Source: Leptospira paudalimensis (lineage in GTDB: Bacteria > Spirochaetota > Leptospiria > Leptospirales > Leptospiraceae). From it: DNA of 64,000 bases. Below the pieces are notes generated by a model. The model was not told the origin of the DNA, searched no databases, and worked only from the letters and a program-made list of their open reading frames with translations. Made by a program: the position numbers and the translations under genes. Shown here piece after piece: positions 18,017 to 27,683 of the stretch. Positions within the stretch are counted from its first letter, which is position 1. The number at the start of each line of letters is the position of its first letter. The stretch spans positions 1,594,231 through 1,658,230 of the forward strand of contig NZ_JAMQPR010000001.1 in assembly GCF_026151345.1 (NCBI RefSeq). Direction: 5' to 3'.

Positions 18017-18695
18017 CGAAACTATCCTCTAAATTTACCTTCGGAAGGCTTGGTGCTTCTGTTTTGATTCGTTCCCAATCGGATAACCTTCGTCTCGCAT
18101 CGGATTTTTTCTCCGCATACTGAGTTTCATAGATTTCTTTTTTTACATATTCAGGATCTGCAGGAGTTTTTCCTTGTGATTCTTGGAATTTAACAGCGAT
18201 TTCTGATCGTACTAACTCGAGTTCTGCGATCATTTCACCGAGTGCTGCTTCTTTCATTTCCAAATATGCTTTATCTTCTTTTTCTTTTTGTACCCAAGTT
18301 TTGTATCTGGTTTCTTCTTTTGCCCTTTCTAATTCAAACATCTGGCTTTCTTCAAGGTAACGTTTGGAAGAGGCAGAGTCTTCTTTTAAAGTAAAGTAGG
18401 ATTCCTTGGCACGTTTGAGATCTCTTTCCGCAGCATGTTTGTTTACCTTGGCTTGGGAAATTTTAATTGCCTGGGATGTGAGTGCATTTGCCTTTCTTTG
18501 GTTTGTGACTTCATTGTTTAATTTGATGATTTTTTCAGTGAGGATTTTGGTAGCATTCTTTTGCTCTGCATTCATCACTTCTTCCCTTACATATGCATCT
18601 GGGACTTTGTTTAGTTTTGGTTCAAATAAGACACATTGTGAAAAAACTAGGATGAAAAAAAGATTCGTTTTCAAAAAAGGAACTCGTGCCGACAT
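18003..18695 (-). CDS. Coiled-coil lipoprotein
   Basis: About 230 residues. The signal peptide ends in a spirochaetal-type lipobox (LVFSQC, cysteine near residue 21 when translated from ATG 18695). An in-frame GTG at 18716 would lengthen the signal unusually, so ATG 18695 is chosen. The mature protein is almost entirely helical and charged, with coiled-coil-like runs such as KRAKESYFTLKEDSASSKRY. I do not recognise the family. Because it overlaps the OmpA/coiled-coil gene by 14 bases, the two are probably partners in one envelope structure. Confidence 0.75.
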   Translation of the reverse strand: MSARVPFLKTNLFFILVFSQCVLFEPKLNKVPDAYVREEVMNAEQKNATKILTEKIIKLNNEVTNQRKANALTSQAIKISQAKVNKHAAERDLKRAKESYFTLKEDSASSKRYLEESQMFELERAKEETRYKTWVQKEKEDKAYLEMKEAALGEMIAELELVRSEIAVKFQESQGKTPADPEYVKKEIYETQYAEKKSDARRRLSDWERIKTEAPSLPKVNLEDSFDDSK

Positions 18696-18760
18696 AGGAT
18701 ATAGCCTATGCTTCACGTGACATAACCGTCAATTGGAAAATTCAGGAAATCCGCTGATTT

Positions 18761-20164
18761 ATGGAAGAAGAAAGAAAGAAAGAGTCCGAATTCCGAATCA
18801 AAATCGACAGAGAAAGTGATTCCTATGAAGAGTTTGTCGAACAAATCAAAACTTCCATTGAAGCTAAGGACCATTCCCATCTTAAGTCACTTCTGGATGG
18901 AGCTCACCCCGCTGACGTTGTTACCTTATTCAAGGACTTAGAACGAGACGAAGAGTTATACCTTTTCCGATTATTGTCTGTTGAAGACCAAGCTTATTCC
19001 CTGATCAAAATGGAAGAGGAGACACTCGAGTCCTTTTTAGAAGAACTCTCAGTGGATGAAATCTCAAAAACTCTTAGCCATATTGAAACAGATGAAACAA
19101 CGTATTTATTATCATACCTTCCCAGCGCCAAACGAGAACTTGTATTAGCCAATTTGAGTAAAACCGATAGTTTCGAAATCAGGTCCCAACTTGGGTTTCG
19201 GGAATACTCTGCGGGTCGACTCATGTCAAAAGACTTTGCGACCGTGACCATTACAGACAATGTTCGAAAAGGAATCATCAATGTCCGAAAAAAGGCAAAG
19301 GAAATCGAAGACATCTACCAAATTTATGTTACCAATGAAGATGGGGTTTTGGAAGGTTTTATCCCGTTAAAAGATTTATTCCTAACACCCATCAATACAA
19401 AAATTGCAAAGATCACAAACTTTTCCATCATCGCTTTCCATTATGATGTGGACCAAGAGGAAGTTGCCAATACATTCAAAAAATATGACTTAGTGAGTGC
19501 CGCTGTAACTGATGATTTAGGAAGGATCATTGGTCGTATTACTGTAGACGATGTGTTAGAAATTGTGGAGGAGGAAGCATCAGAAGATATCCTCCTCATG
19601 GCCGGGGTTTCGGAAGATGAAAGGTTGTCTACTCCCATCTTACAATCGGTCAAACGCAGGATCATTTGGCTCAATGTAAATTTACTCACTGCTTTTGTGA
19701 GCTCGAGTGTGGTTGCTTTTTTTGAAGATACCATTTCAAAAATTGTAGTCCTTGCGACACTCATGCCAATTGTTGCGGGTCTTGGTGGAAATGCAGGAAC
19801 TCAATCTGTAACAGTTGTGATTCGTAATATTGCAACAGGTGATTTGTCGTTTTCCAATTGGTGGGATGCTGTTCGGAAAGAATTCACTATTGGTGTTTTG
19901 AATGGGTTGGCGCTGGGTACTGTTACGTTTAGTATGATTTACCTTGTCAAAGGCAACTTGACATTGGGGCTTGTCGTGGGTACGGCGATGCTTGTGAATA
20001 TGATGGTTGCTTCCCTTGTTGGTTCCCTCGTTCCCATTCTACTCAAAGGAATGAAAATTGATCCCGCCATTGCCTCTTCTATATTTGTAACAGCAACTAC
20101 GGATGTTTGTGGGTTTTTCTTTTTCTTAGGACTTGCCACGGTGTTTGCAAAATATTTGGTTTAG
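18761..20164 (+). CDS. mgtE: Magnesium transporter MgtE
   Basis: A 467-residue MgtE Mg2+ channel. It has the N-terminal superhelical domain (about residues 30-140, e.g. LLDGAHPADVVTLFKDL), a CBS pair (about 145-270, e.g. GRIIGRITVDDVLEIVEEE) and five membrane helices at the C-terminus. The selectivity region PIVAGLGGNAGTQSVTVVIR is the family hallmark. The N and CBS domains sense cytosolic Mg2+ and gate the pore. Start ATG 18761 has only a weak ribosome-binding site. It is divergent from the coiled-coil lipoprotein. Confidence 0.95.
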   Translation: MEEERKKESEFRIKIDRESDSYEEFVEQIKTSIEAKDHSHLKSLLDGAHPADVVTLFKDLERDEELYLFRLLSVEDQAYSLIKMEEETLESFLEELSVDEISKTLSHIETDETTYLLSYLPSAKRELVLANLSKTDSFEIRSQLGFREYSAGRLMSKDFATVTITDNVRKGIINVRKKAKEIEDIYQIYVTNEDGVLEGFIPLKDLFLTPINTKIAKITNFSIIAFHYDVDQEEVANTFKKYDLVSAAVTDDLGRIIGRITVDDVLEIVEEEASEDILLMAGVSEDERLSTPILQSVKRRIIWLNVNLLTAFVSSSVVAFFEDTISKIVVLATLMPIVAGLGGNAGTQSVTVVIRNIATGDLSFSNWWDAVRKEFTIGVLNGLALGTVTFSMIYLVKGNLTLGLVVGTAMLVNMMVASLVGSLVPILLKGMKIDPAIASSIFVTATTDVCGFFFFLGLATVFAKYLV

Positions 20165-20227
20165 GGATTCTCCTTTTTCCCTTAAATTTCTTGCCAGGGG
20201 AAGAAACCAACAAATACTGATGTGCAA

Positions 20228-20863
20228 ATGAAATTTTCGTTTCACTCCGCACTCTTTTTCCTTCTTTTCACTCTTGTTTCCTGCCAAACCACAAATGATT
20301 CCTCCCAGTCAAAACAGGAAGAACCAAAGACGGAAACAACGATCATAAAAGAAATCCTTCCACCACCAGGTGGCGAAGGAGAAGTGATCCTGAATGAAAG
20401 AGGAGAAGAGGTACAAAACCATACTGGTGAAATTCCCTTTTTCCAGAAAAAAAGTGAATTACCATTGGAAGCCTTTCGTGTTTACATCGCTTCCGATTCG
20501 TATATGGTAAGACAGATCCGTTTTACCGACAAAATTCGCAGAAAGGCTGATTTAGGTGGGGACGAACTCTCAAAAGAAGAGATGAAAAAATACGATCTAT
20601 TGAGCTTTGTCGATGATGGAATCATTTCCATTGGGCTCAATACCGTTACAGGCAAACTGGAATCGATTGCCTTTGATAGAAGGGTGCCTCGCATCAATGA
20701 CATAGCAAAAATCATTCAAAATGATGCCTCACGATTTAATTATGAACATGCCTCAAAAGATGGAACACCCATCATCACTCGATTTTTAGTCACTTACCAA
20801 ATCCGTTTGCACCCTGGAAAAACCAGGGATGAAATCAAACAGATGTTACAGAAGAAAAAATAG
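20228..20863 (+). CDS. Hypothetical lipoprotein
   Basis: About 211 residues. The signal peptide MKFSFHSALFFLLFTLVSC carries a lipobox with the lipidated cysteine at about residue 19. A Ser/Gln/Glu-rich linker with PPPGGEGEV follows, then a compact domain containing RQIRFTDKIRRKADLGGDEL and LNTVTGKLESIAFDRRVPRI. I recognise no family. A GTG six bases upstream (20222) is a possible alternative start. It stands alone between mgtE and a convergent lipoprotein gene. Envelope localisation is supported; function is unknown. Confidence 0.75.
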   Translation: MKFSFHSALFFLLFTLVSCQTTNDSSQSKQEEPKTETTIIKEILPPPGGEGEVILNERGEEVQNHTGEIPFFQKKSELPLEAFRVYIASDSYMVRQIRFTDKIRRKADLGGDELSKEEMKKYDLLSFVDDGIISIGLNTVTGKLESIAFDRRVPRINDIAKIIQNDASRFNYEHASKDGTPIITRFLVTYQIRLHPGKTRDEIKQMLQKKK

Positions 20864-20904
20864 TTTTTTAAAAGAATCTAAATTCGATTACAACAAGGAA
20901 AACT

Positions 20905-21876
20905 TTACCATTGGAACTTTCCTTTTTTCTCATACGAAAAGGGAATGTTCTCTCGGATGTTGGGAACAAGGAGTCCAGAGTCTCCTTTCAATTGGTACAA
21001 AGCTTCTTTCGATTGAATGGTTTTGTACAAGGAAGAACCAATGGATGCAATTGGGAACTGATTCGAAACTTTTACAGTCGATTCTTTTCCTGAGTTGATG
21101 ATTTCTTTTGGGGATCCTGTTAGGAAATTTTCGCCCGCCAATTGTAAATTGTATTTTAGATCAGTGAGATTCAGATTCGCTGCTGCTTGGTTTGAAAAAA
21201 CAAAATCAAATTCCGTTTTTAAATTTAAATTAAGTCCAGCTAATCCTGCTTTGGCGGCAGATGTGGCAGGAGTTTTTGATCCACCGAGTAATCCTTTTAA
21301 AAAATTTGTTGTGGTTCCCACCATAGATTCCGTATTCGTTGCACTCAAAATTTCTGATTCTGTTGGCATTAAAATTTTGAAATTTCTAATTTCCACATCA
21401 GGTAAAACTGCAGGGATTTCTTTTTTTTGGACAAATGGAAAACTTACCGAATCCTTTCCTAAAAGTTGCCATTGTTTGGGAATGGTAACCTTCATATTTC
21501 CTTCCGCACTGACTTCTAACATTGGTTTTGTGGGAAATTTTTTATACAATTGGACTAAGTCAGTATATTTTAATTTTACTTCTAAAGGCAGGGCTTTTGT
21601 TTTTTTTGCTTCAATGACTCCCAAATCTGTTTTGACTTGAGACAATTTCATTCCTTCAATTTTGATATCCATATCCAAAAATGAACTGGGAAGGGAAACT
21701 GGGTATGGATTGGTTACCGATGTTTCCACCCCAAGGGTGATGTCTGTAAACGTAATTTGTTTGATATGCAGGGATTCAAAAGAAAATTCAGGTGTTGGGA
21801 TTTTGTCTTGGAGGACACCGAGTACAGAACATTGAAAGTGTAAAAAAAGGGGAATGAAGAAAAGGATACGTTTCAT
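20905..21876 (-). CDS. LEA14/WHy-domain-like lipoprotein
   Basis: A lipoprotein of about 323 residues. MKRILFFIPLFLHFQC gives a short signal with the lipobox cysteine at residue 16. The following region, FTDITLGVETSVTNPYPVSL followed by FLDMDIKIEGMKLS, has the N-P-x-x-x-x-L pattern of water-stress/LEA type 2 (WHy) domains, which bind ligands or partners as an Ig-like beta sandwich. A second such module may lie around residues 205-300 (FDFVFSNQAAANLNL). The open frame extends to TTG 21912, overlapping the exonuclease III stop, but ATG 21876 fits the signal peptide. Function is unknown. Confidence 0.75.
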   Translation of the reverse strand: MKRILFFIPLFLHFQCSVLGVLQDKIPTPEFSFESLHIKQITFTDITLGVETSVTNPYPVSLPSSFLDMDIKIEGMKLSQVKTDLGVIEAKKTKALPLEVKLKYTDLVQLYKKFPTKPMLEVSAEGNMKVTIPKQWQLLGKDSVSFPFVQKKEIPAVLPDVEIRNFKILMPTESEILSATNTESMVGTTTNFLKGLLGGSKTPATSAAKAGLAGLNLNLKTEFDFVFSNQAAANLNLTDLKYNLQLAGENFLTGSPKEIINSGKESTVKVSNQFPIASIGSSLYKTIQSKEALYQLKGDSGLLVPNIRENIPFSYEKKGKFQW

Positions 21877-21908
21877 GAATGAAGAATTGATCCGAAAAAA
21901 ACATTCTG

Positions 21909-22679
21909 TCAAGAGAATTGGACCTCGAGTACCACAGGGGCATGGTCTGACATCACTGGTTCTTTTGCAATTTTAGAGGTTAATAATTGAACAGACTTTG
22001 ATTTTGTGACAAAAAAATAATCTATCCTCCAACCCTTATTGTTTTTCCTAGCCTGGAACCTGTAGGTCCACCAAGAGTATTCATCCCTTATGTCTGGGTG
22101 GAGAGTTCGAAAGCAGTCAAAAAAACCCAAGTTTAAAAAATCGGTCAACCATTTCCGTTCTTCTGGTAAAAAGCCCGAATTTTTTTCATTCCCTTTTGGG
22201 TTGTGGATGTCCATTTCCGTATGGGCAATATTGACATCACCACAAACGAGGAGTGGTTTTTTCTTTTTTAAGAATGGTTTTGCGAGAGCCATAAATGCAT
22301 CTAAAAACTGGTATTTGATTTTTTGGCGTTCTTCACCACTTGTACCCGAAGGAAAATACAAATTCCAAAGGTAAAACTCATCAAATTCCAAAAAAACAGA
22401 GCGACCTTCTGAGCGAAAAATCCCATCTCCATACCCAATGGACGCTGTTTTTGGTTTTCGTTTGGTCAAAACGGCAGTTCCACTGTATCCAGGTTTTTCT
22501 GCGAGACAGAAATAAATTTCATAACCCAGTTCCCGAAACTCTTCCCTAACAATTTCTTTTTCAGGAGCCTTCGTTTCTTGGAAACAAATCATGTCAGGAT
22601 TTTCGTGACGTATAAATTCGAGTAAACCTTTGCTGAGACTGGAACGAATTCCGTTGCAATTTAACGTGATGATTTTCAT
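21909..22679 (-). CDS. xth: Exodeoxyribonuclease III (AP endonuclease, ExoA/XthA family)
   Basis: A 256-residue endonuclease/exonuclease/phosphatase-fold enzyme of base-excision repair that nicks abasic sites and trims 3' ends. Motifs in order: ITLNCNGIRSSLSKG, CFQETKAPE (metal-binding Glu), GDVNIAHTEMDIHNP (catalytic Asp/Asn), WWTYRFQARKNNKGWRIDYF and SDHAPVVLEV with the catalytic histidine near the C-terminus. The set is complete and the length normal. It is divergent from the adenylate cyclase gene by 50 bases. Confidence 0.95.
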   Translation of the reverse strand: MKIITLNCNGIRSSLSKGLLEFIRHENPDMICFQETKAPEKEIVREEFRELGYEIYFCLAEKPGYSGTAVLTKRKPKTASIGYGDGIFRSEGRSVFLEFDEFYLWNLYFPSGTSGEERQKIKYQFLDAFMALAKPFLKKKKPLLVCGDVNIAHTEMDIHNPKGNEKNSGFLPEERKWLTDFLNLGFFDCFRTLHPDIRDEYSWWTYRFQARKNNKGWRIDYFFVTKSKSVQLLTSKIAKEPVMSDHAPVVLEVQFS

Positions 22680-22729
22680 CTAGAAATGAGATCGATTGAA
22701 AGCCTATTTAAGTCGATACTAAAAACAGT

Positions 22730-25555
22730 ATGTTAGAAATTTCTGCCGAAATTCCGTTCCTCAGAACGTCCAAACTCACATTTCTTGTCTGGGATGAGAC
22801 TCCTGGAAGTTTAGAATCATGGAATGGGGACGACGGGATTACTATATTCTTCCAAACGCGAAGGACAAGGGAATTGGAGTTCCGTTTTGGGCCTCCTCCA
22901 TGGGGGATTCAATTTCCAAACAATCGATTTGAATACCCTTATGTTTCCATTCATCATATTTCATCTAATAAGTATTTGGCGAAATCTCTAGCAACTGCAA
23001 GTGAAGGTAAAAATCTTTTTGTCATCTATCCTAAGACTTTGGAAGTTGAGGTAAGGTCTGTATTTGCAAGGCTTGAGTATCTATATGATGATCGAATTTC
23101 GCCTGATCGAATCTCTCATAAATTTGGACTGACAGGAAAAACAAGTTCCATACCAGAAATCTCAAATGGCAAAACAAAGGAGATCGAAACAAAGGTTCTT
23201 TCTTTCCCACCTTTGGAACTAGTTGGCAGTTCAGGGAAAACAAAAATTCGTCAATTTGAATTAACCAGTATTAGTGTAGGTGAAAATGGTACTTCCAATG
23301 GCCACCATCCTACGGAATCACTTTTACCAAGTACAGAAACTGGATTAGAAAAAGAATCGGTAGTATCGGAAGTGGAAACCGATCCGAATCACCCTTATGA
23401 TTTGATTGAATCCTCATTTGCCTCTGACGGAGAGGAATTCCCATCAAATACAGTGAATCCAAAAGATGGAGAGCATTTATTAAGTGAAGTGCCATCGAAA
23501 GGAATCAAACCAAATCCAGAATCGTTAGACAAAAATTCGGATACGATCGAATCTGATCTGCCTATTGAATCAAATGTAAATACAAAGTTCTCTCTACAAT
23601 TGAAGATGATGGGTGTAATCAGCCTATTGTTTGTATTATCAGTAGCCAGTATCATTATTTTTGCTTCCTTTTATTTTAAACGTTCCATCGAACTCCAGTT
23701 ACGTGATAACAATATTCGAATTGCGGAAATCATTGGATCTAAAGTAAAATCAGATATTTTAGGTGTTGTGGAAAAAGGCCGCCAAATTGCCATCACTCTC
23801 ACCACACAAGGACTTCCTGAAGAAGATCGAAAATTACTCCTTAAAACCTTTTTCCAAAATGATAAGGAATTTATCTATTTAGGCATTTTTGAAAAGAGAG
23901 ACAATATCCTCGTCATGAAACGAGAGGTGTTTAATGAAGAAGAACTCAAAAAAAGTGCAGTTACCGAAGATGATTTTCATGCAGTTGTCAACAGAAACCG
24001 CGATGCCTTAGCGGAAGCCTTTAATGGCCAAGCCGTTCTCCTCAATTCAAGTCCCGGGTTTGTGGAACCATCCTTTGCCATTGCCATTCCCACTGCAGAA
24101 AATGGCGAATTGGACAATGCGCTTGTCATCATTGTCAAACTAGACAAAATCATTGGTGCATTTTCCAAAAAAGGAATTGAAACAACATTTTTAGTGAATG
24201 GTTCTGGGACGGTCCTTGCACATCCTAAAGAAGACTTAGTGCTTGCCGCAACCGATTTAACAACAATGCCGATCGTCAAAACGATGCTCACGAGTGCACC
24301 AAGTACAGGCCAGATGAGTTATAAGGATGAGGAGTTGGGTGGTTCTTATTTAGGTTCCTTCCAAAAAATTGGATTTGCTGATGCAGGTGTTATCACGATT
24401 GTTTCAGAGGAAAAAGCATTTGCTGATGTTTACAAAAGCCAAAAGACAAACCTTTATATAGCAGGGATTGGATTGTGTTCTGCTCTTATTTTTGTGTTTT
24501 TCTTCTCCAAAACGATTACAAAGCCCGTATTGCAATTGTTAACAGCTACTCTTGAAATTGCAAAAGGTAATTTCAAAATTGGAATCAAACCTACAACCCA
24601 AGACGAAGTGGGTTTATTAACAAAATACTTTATCGATATGGGTCAAGGTTTAGAAGAAAGAGAAAAGGTTAAAAATATTTTGGGTAGTATGATTGATCCA
24701 GTTGTGGTCCAAGAAGCCATGGTTGACCTTGCTGCTTTAAAACGGGGATCAGAAACTCATATCACAGCCTTTTTCTCAGACGTTGCTAGTTTTTCTACAA
24801 TTTCCGAACAGTTAAAAAGTGCTGACCTTGCTGCACTTTTGAATGAATACCTATCTGCGATGACTCTCCTTTTGAAAAAACACGAGGGTGTTTTGGACAA
24901 ATACATTGGAGATGCTATCGTTGGAATTTTTAACGCACCAGTACCTGTCGCAGACCATGAGCTGAAAGCGGCAAGAGCAAGTGTGGATATGGTTTTGAAA
25001 TTACAAGAGTTAAGAGAATATTGGACAGCAAACAACCTTTATTCCAAAGAAGCTCAAGTGATGGATGCAAGGATTGGTCTCAATTCTGGCCCTGCAAAGG
25101 TTGGGTTTATGGGAACTGATGCACTCGCGTCTTACACAATGATGGGTGATACTGTCAATTTAGCAGCACGACTGGAAGCAGCTGGAAAAGATTATGGAGT
25201 GAACATTCTCATCACAGATCCGATACGTGAAAAAATCCAGGAAGAGATGATCACGAGGTATGTAGACTTGGTTCGAGTGAAAGGTAAAAACGAACCAGTG
25301 AGGATCCATGAATTAGTAGGGTATAAATCCCTTGTGACTCCCAATGTAGTGGAAGCAGTTCAATTGTATGAAGCCGGTTTTCAGGAATACTTAAATCAAA
25401 ATTGGTCAAAAGCAATTCAGTTGTTCAAAGATTCGGAAAGAAGTAAAGGCTCAAAAGATAAATCGAGTCATATGTTAATTGAACGTTGTGAAGAATATAG
25501 CCTCAGTTCTCCAGGCAAAGACTGGGATGGCGTATTTACGAGGACACATAAATAA
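22730..25555 (+). CDS. Membrane adenylate/guanylate cyclase (class III) with sensor domain
   Basis: A 941-residue signalling enzyme. Residues 1-285 are a cytoplasmic region I do not recognise: a possible beta-rich domain in the first 120 residues, then a low-complexity Ser/Glu/Pro linker. A membrane span (about 291-312) leads to a dCACHE-like periplasmic sensor (about 315-575), a second span (IAGIGLCSALIFVFFF), a HAMP-type linker (TKPVLQLLTATLEIAKGNFK) and a class III catalytic domain at about 670-860. That domain has FFSDVASFSTISE (metal-binding Asp), YIGDAIVGIFNAP and GDTVNLAARLEA. The C-terminal ~70 residues look helical/TPR-like. It probably makes cAMP in response to an extracytoplasmic ligand. 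It is followed after four bases by the FecR gene. Confidence 0.9.
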   Translation: MLEISAEIPFLRTSKLTFLVWDETPGSLESWNGDDGITIFFQTRRTRELEFRFGPPPWGIQFPNNRFEYPYVSIHHISSNKYLAKSLATASEGKNLFVIYPKTLEVEVRSVFARLEYLYDDRISPDRISHKFGLTGKTSSIPEISNGKTKEIETKVLSFPPLELVGSSGKTKIRQFELTSISVGENGTSNGHHPTESLLPSTETGLEKESVVSEVETDPNHPYDLIESSFASDGEEFPSNTVNPKDGEHLLSEVPSKGIKPNPESLDKNSDTIESDLPIESNVNTKFSLQLKMMGVISLLFVLSVASIIIFASFYFKRSIELQLRDNNIRIAEIIGSKVKSDILGVVEKGRQIAITLTTQGLPEEDRKLLLKTFFQNDKEFIYLGIFEKRDNILVMKREVFNEEELKKSAVTEDDFHAVVNRNRDALAEAFNGQAVLLNSSPGFVEPSFAIAIPTAENGELDNALVIIVKLDKIIGAFSKKGIETTFLVNGSGTVLAHPKEDLVLAATDLTTMPIVKTMLTSAPSTGQMSYKDEELGGSYLGSFQKIGFADAGVITIVSEEKAFADVYKSQKTNLYIAGIGLCSALIFVFFFSKTITKPVLQLLTATLEIAKGNFKIGIKPTTQDEVGLLTKYFIDMGQGLEEREKVKNILGSMIDPVVVQEAMVDLAALKRGSETHITAFFSDVASFSTISEQLKSADLAALLNEYLSAMTLLLKKHEGVLDKYIGDAIVGIFNAPVPVADHELKAARASVDMVLKLQELREYWTANNLYSKEAQVMDARIGLNSGPAKVGFMGTDALASYTMMGDTVNLAARLEAAGKDYGVNILITDPIREKIQEEMITRYVDLVRVKGKNEPVRIHELVGYKSLVTPNVVEAVQLYEAGFQEYLNQNWSKAIQLFKDSERSKGSKDKSSHMLIERCEEYSLSSPGKDWDGVFTRTHK

Positions 25556-25559
25556 TACC

Positions 25560-27683
25560 ATGCGTTTGTTAAATGATACAAGATTTGTAGTAACAGCATT
25601 ATTATTGTTAATATTGTTATTTTCTGTCTTATTGTATCGTAATTTGAATTTTAGAGCCAATGATTCCACTGAACCAACGATTGGTGTCATTACGTTTAAG
25701 AATAAGACTGTTTTACGCAAGTACAATGATGCTGTTGTATGGGATTTAATTGAATCAAAAACAGAAGTTAAAAATAGAGATACGATTCGGACAGAAGGTT
25801 TGTCGGATGCGATTTTAACTTTAAATGATGGAACAAAGATCAACATTTCAGAAAATTCTATGATCTTACTCGATCTTTCCGACAAAAACATCAATATCAA
25901 TTTTGCTTATGGTTCCTTTGAGGCAGCGAGAGTATCAGGGTCATCTGGTGATGTAAAAATGAATATCACAGCAGGTGACAAAACTGTAGAAGTCACAAAT
26001 GGTGATGTAAAACTCGATAAAACAAAATCTGAGTTAAACATCAAAGTTGACCAAGGGGAAGCGAAATTAACCTCCAATGGAAAAGAGGAAACAATTGCCA
26101 AAGACCAAGTTGCCAATGTTTCCGAATCGGGGGTAAAAGTAGCCAAACAAATGTTTCGTCTTGTTAGCCCGGAAGACCGGAAGAACATTCTTTCTGAATC
26201 TGGTGTGGAACGGATAAACTTTTCACTTTCAGGATGGAATTCGGATTCTGTAAAACGTGCTTCTCCTATGATTGAAGTTTCTTTATTCCCTGACTTTTCC
26301 AAATCAATTGTAAGAGAAAAATTAACATCGGCTAATGTTTCGAAAAAATTGGAGCCAGGTTCTTATTACTGGAGAGTTTCTTACAATGATCCAAGTACAC
26401 AAACTAGATCCGTAACAGAAGTTTACCAATTTAGGATTTTAAATGATCCGTCATTGAAATTATTATCACCTAAAAATGAAGAAGTGATTCAATACTCAAA
26501 TGAAACTCCAGTGGTTCGCTTTGTTTGGAATGTTTTGGATTTGTATTCCTCCTATTCTGTTCAAATTGCTCGTGATAAGGCTTTTACGGATATTGTCACG
26601 TTAAAACAAACACAAAACCAATCTTTGGCGTTTGATAATTTAAAAGAAGGGACTTATTTTGCGAAAATAAAAGCGAAGTCGAGTTTACCTGGAATCGAAG
26701 AAAAAACTTCAGCTGTGATTACGTTTCAAATTCAGAAAAAAACAAATAGTTCGCCACCTGAATTATTAGAACCAAGTAAGGGTAAGGTGATCGCAGAAGA
26801 ACAAACCAAATCACAATTATTCTTTTCATGGAAGGATGATAAGGATTTTGATTCTTACCAATGGGAGTTGAGTAGTGATGCAAATTTTTCTTCCATTCTC
26901 CAAACAGAAAAAATTAAAAATAATTTTTTTAAATCTACATCTGGTTTAAAACTTGGTAACTATTTTTGGAGAGTCAAAGGGATCACAAACGAAGGCACTC
27001 GGATAGATTCTAAATCTTTTTCTTTCACGGTCATCGCAAAAGAAGAGTTAGAATTAATATCACCAAACCAATCTGCAGAAGTTGAAGTTGATGATCGTAA
27101 TCTTGTGATTCTCAAATGGAAAAAACTCACTGGAAAGTCGAATTATGAAATCCAAGTTTCCCGACAGGCCGACTTTCAAAGTTTGGTAGTGAAAGAATCG
27201 GTAGTTGGGAATTATTATGAATTTAAATCAAAGGATTTTGGAAAATTCTATTGGCGAGTGAAACTTGCAGAAGATGAATCCACAGTCAGCCCAATAAGAA
27301 ATTTCCAAATGGTATCCAATATTGAACCTCCTAATTTATTGTCACCAGGGAGAAATGAAACAATCGATCTTTTCACAAAAAATTACATCAGTTTCTCTTG
27401 GAAACCAGTGGAAAAAGCTTCAGCATATCGATTGAAACTCATCGATGTTTCAGGGATTCGTGAAAAAATAATTCTGAATGAACGAATTACTTCGAATAAA
27501 TTTCAAATGAATGAAATCCAAAAATTAAATGTGGGTCGATTTCGATGGGAAGTTTCCACCTTTTATAAGGCGAATGATGGTTCAGAAAGAGAATCCGCTT
27601 CTAACAAACAGGATTTTTTCATCTCTGTTCCCGAACTAAAAGTTCCAAAAATCCTCACTCCTGGTACTATCTATGTGGAATAA
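25560..27683 (+). CDS. FecR-domain protein with about five FN3/Ig-like repeats
   Basis: About 707 residues from ATG 25560, four bases after the cyclase stop; the frame runs further upstream inside the cyclase gene but that part is not convincing. One N-terminal membrane anchor (about residues 9-27) is followed by a FecR domain (about 60-185, with GLSDAILTLNDGTKINISEN). After it come roughly five repeats of about 95 residues with a conserved closing strand: YYWRVSY, YFAKIKA, YFWRVKG, FYWRVKL, RFRWEVS. These resemble fibronectin-III/Ig-like modules. The protein is anchored in the inner membrane with the rest in the periplasm. It may sense or bind wall or surface ligands; no substrate can be named. 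Confidence 0.8.
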   Translation: MRLLNDTRFVVTALLLLILLFSVLLYRNLNFRANDSTEPTIGVITFKNKTVLRKYNDAVVWDLIESKTEVKNRDTIRTEGLSDAILTLNDGTKINISENSMILLDLSDKNININFAYGSFEAARVSGSSGDVKMNITAGDKTVEVTNGDVKLDKTKSELNIKVDQGEAKLTSNGKEETIAKDQVANVSESGVKVAKQMFRLVSPEDRKNILSESGVERINFSLSGWNSDSVKRASPMIEVSLFPDFSKSIVREKLTSANVSKKLEPGSYYWRVSYNDPSTQTRSVTEVYQFRILNDPSLKLLSPKNEEVIQYSNETPVVRFVWNVLDLYSSYSVQIARDKAFTDIVTLKQTQNQSLAFDNLKEGTYFAKIKAKSSLPGIEEKTSAVITFQIQKKTNSSPPELLEPSKGKVIAEEQTKSQLFFSWKDDKDFDSYQWELSSDANFSSILQTEKIKNNFFKSTSGLKLGNYFWRVKGITNEGTRIDSKSFSFTVIAKEELELISPNQSAEVEVDDRNLVILKWKKLTGKSNYEIQVSRQADFQSLVVKESVVGNYYEFKSKDFGKFYWRVKLAEDESTVSPIRNFQMVSNIEPPNLLSPGRNETIDLFTKNYISFSWKPVEKASAYRLKLIDVSGIREKIILNERITSNKFQMNEIQKLNVGRFRWEVSTFYKANDGSERESASNKQDFFISVPELKVPKILTPGTIYVE

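Noticed and set aside
21095..21640. 181-codon plus-strand open frame opposite the LEA14-like lipoprotein
   Set aside because: No signal, motif or ribosome-binding site; the opposite strand encodes a lipoprotein with a clear lipobox and N-P-x4-L pattern.
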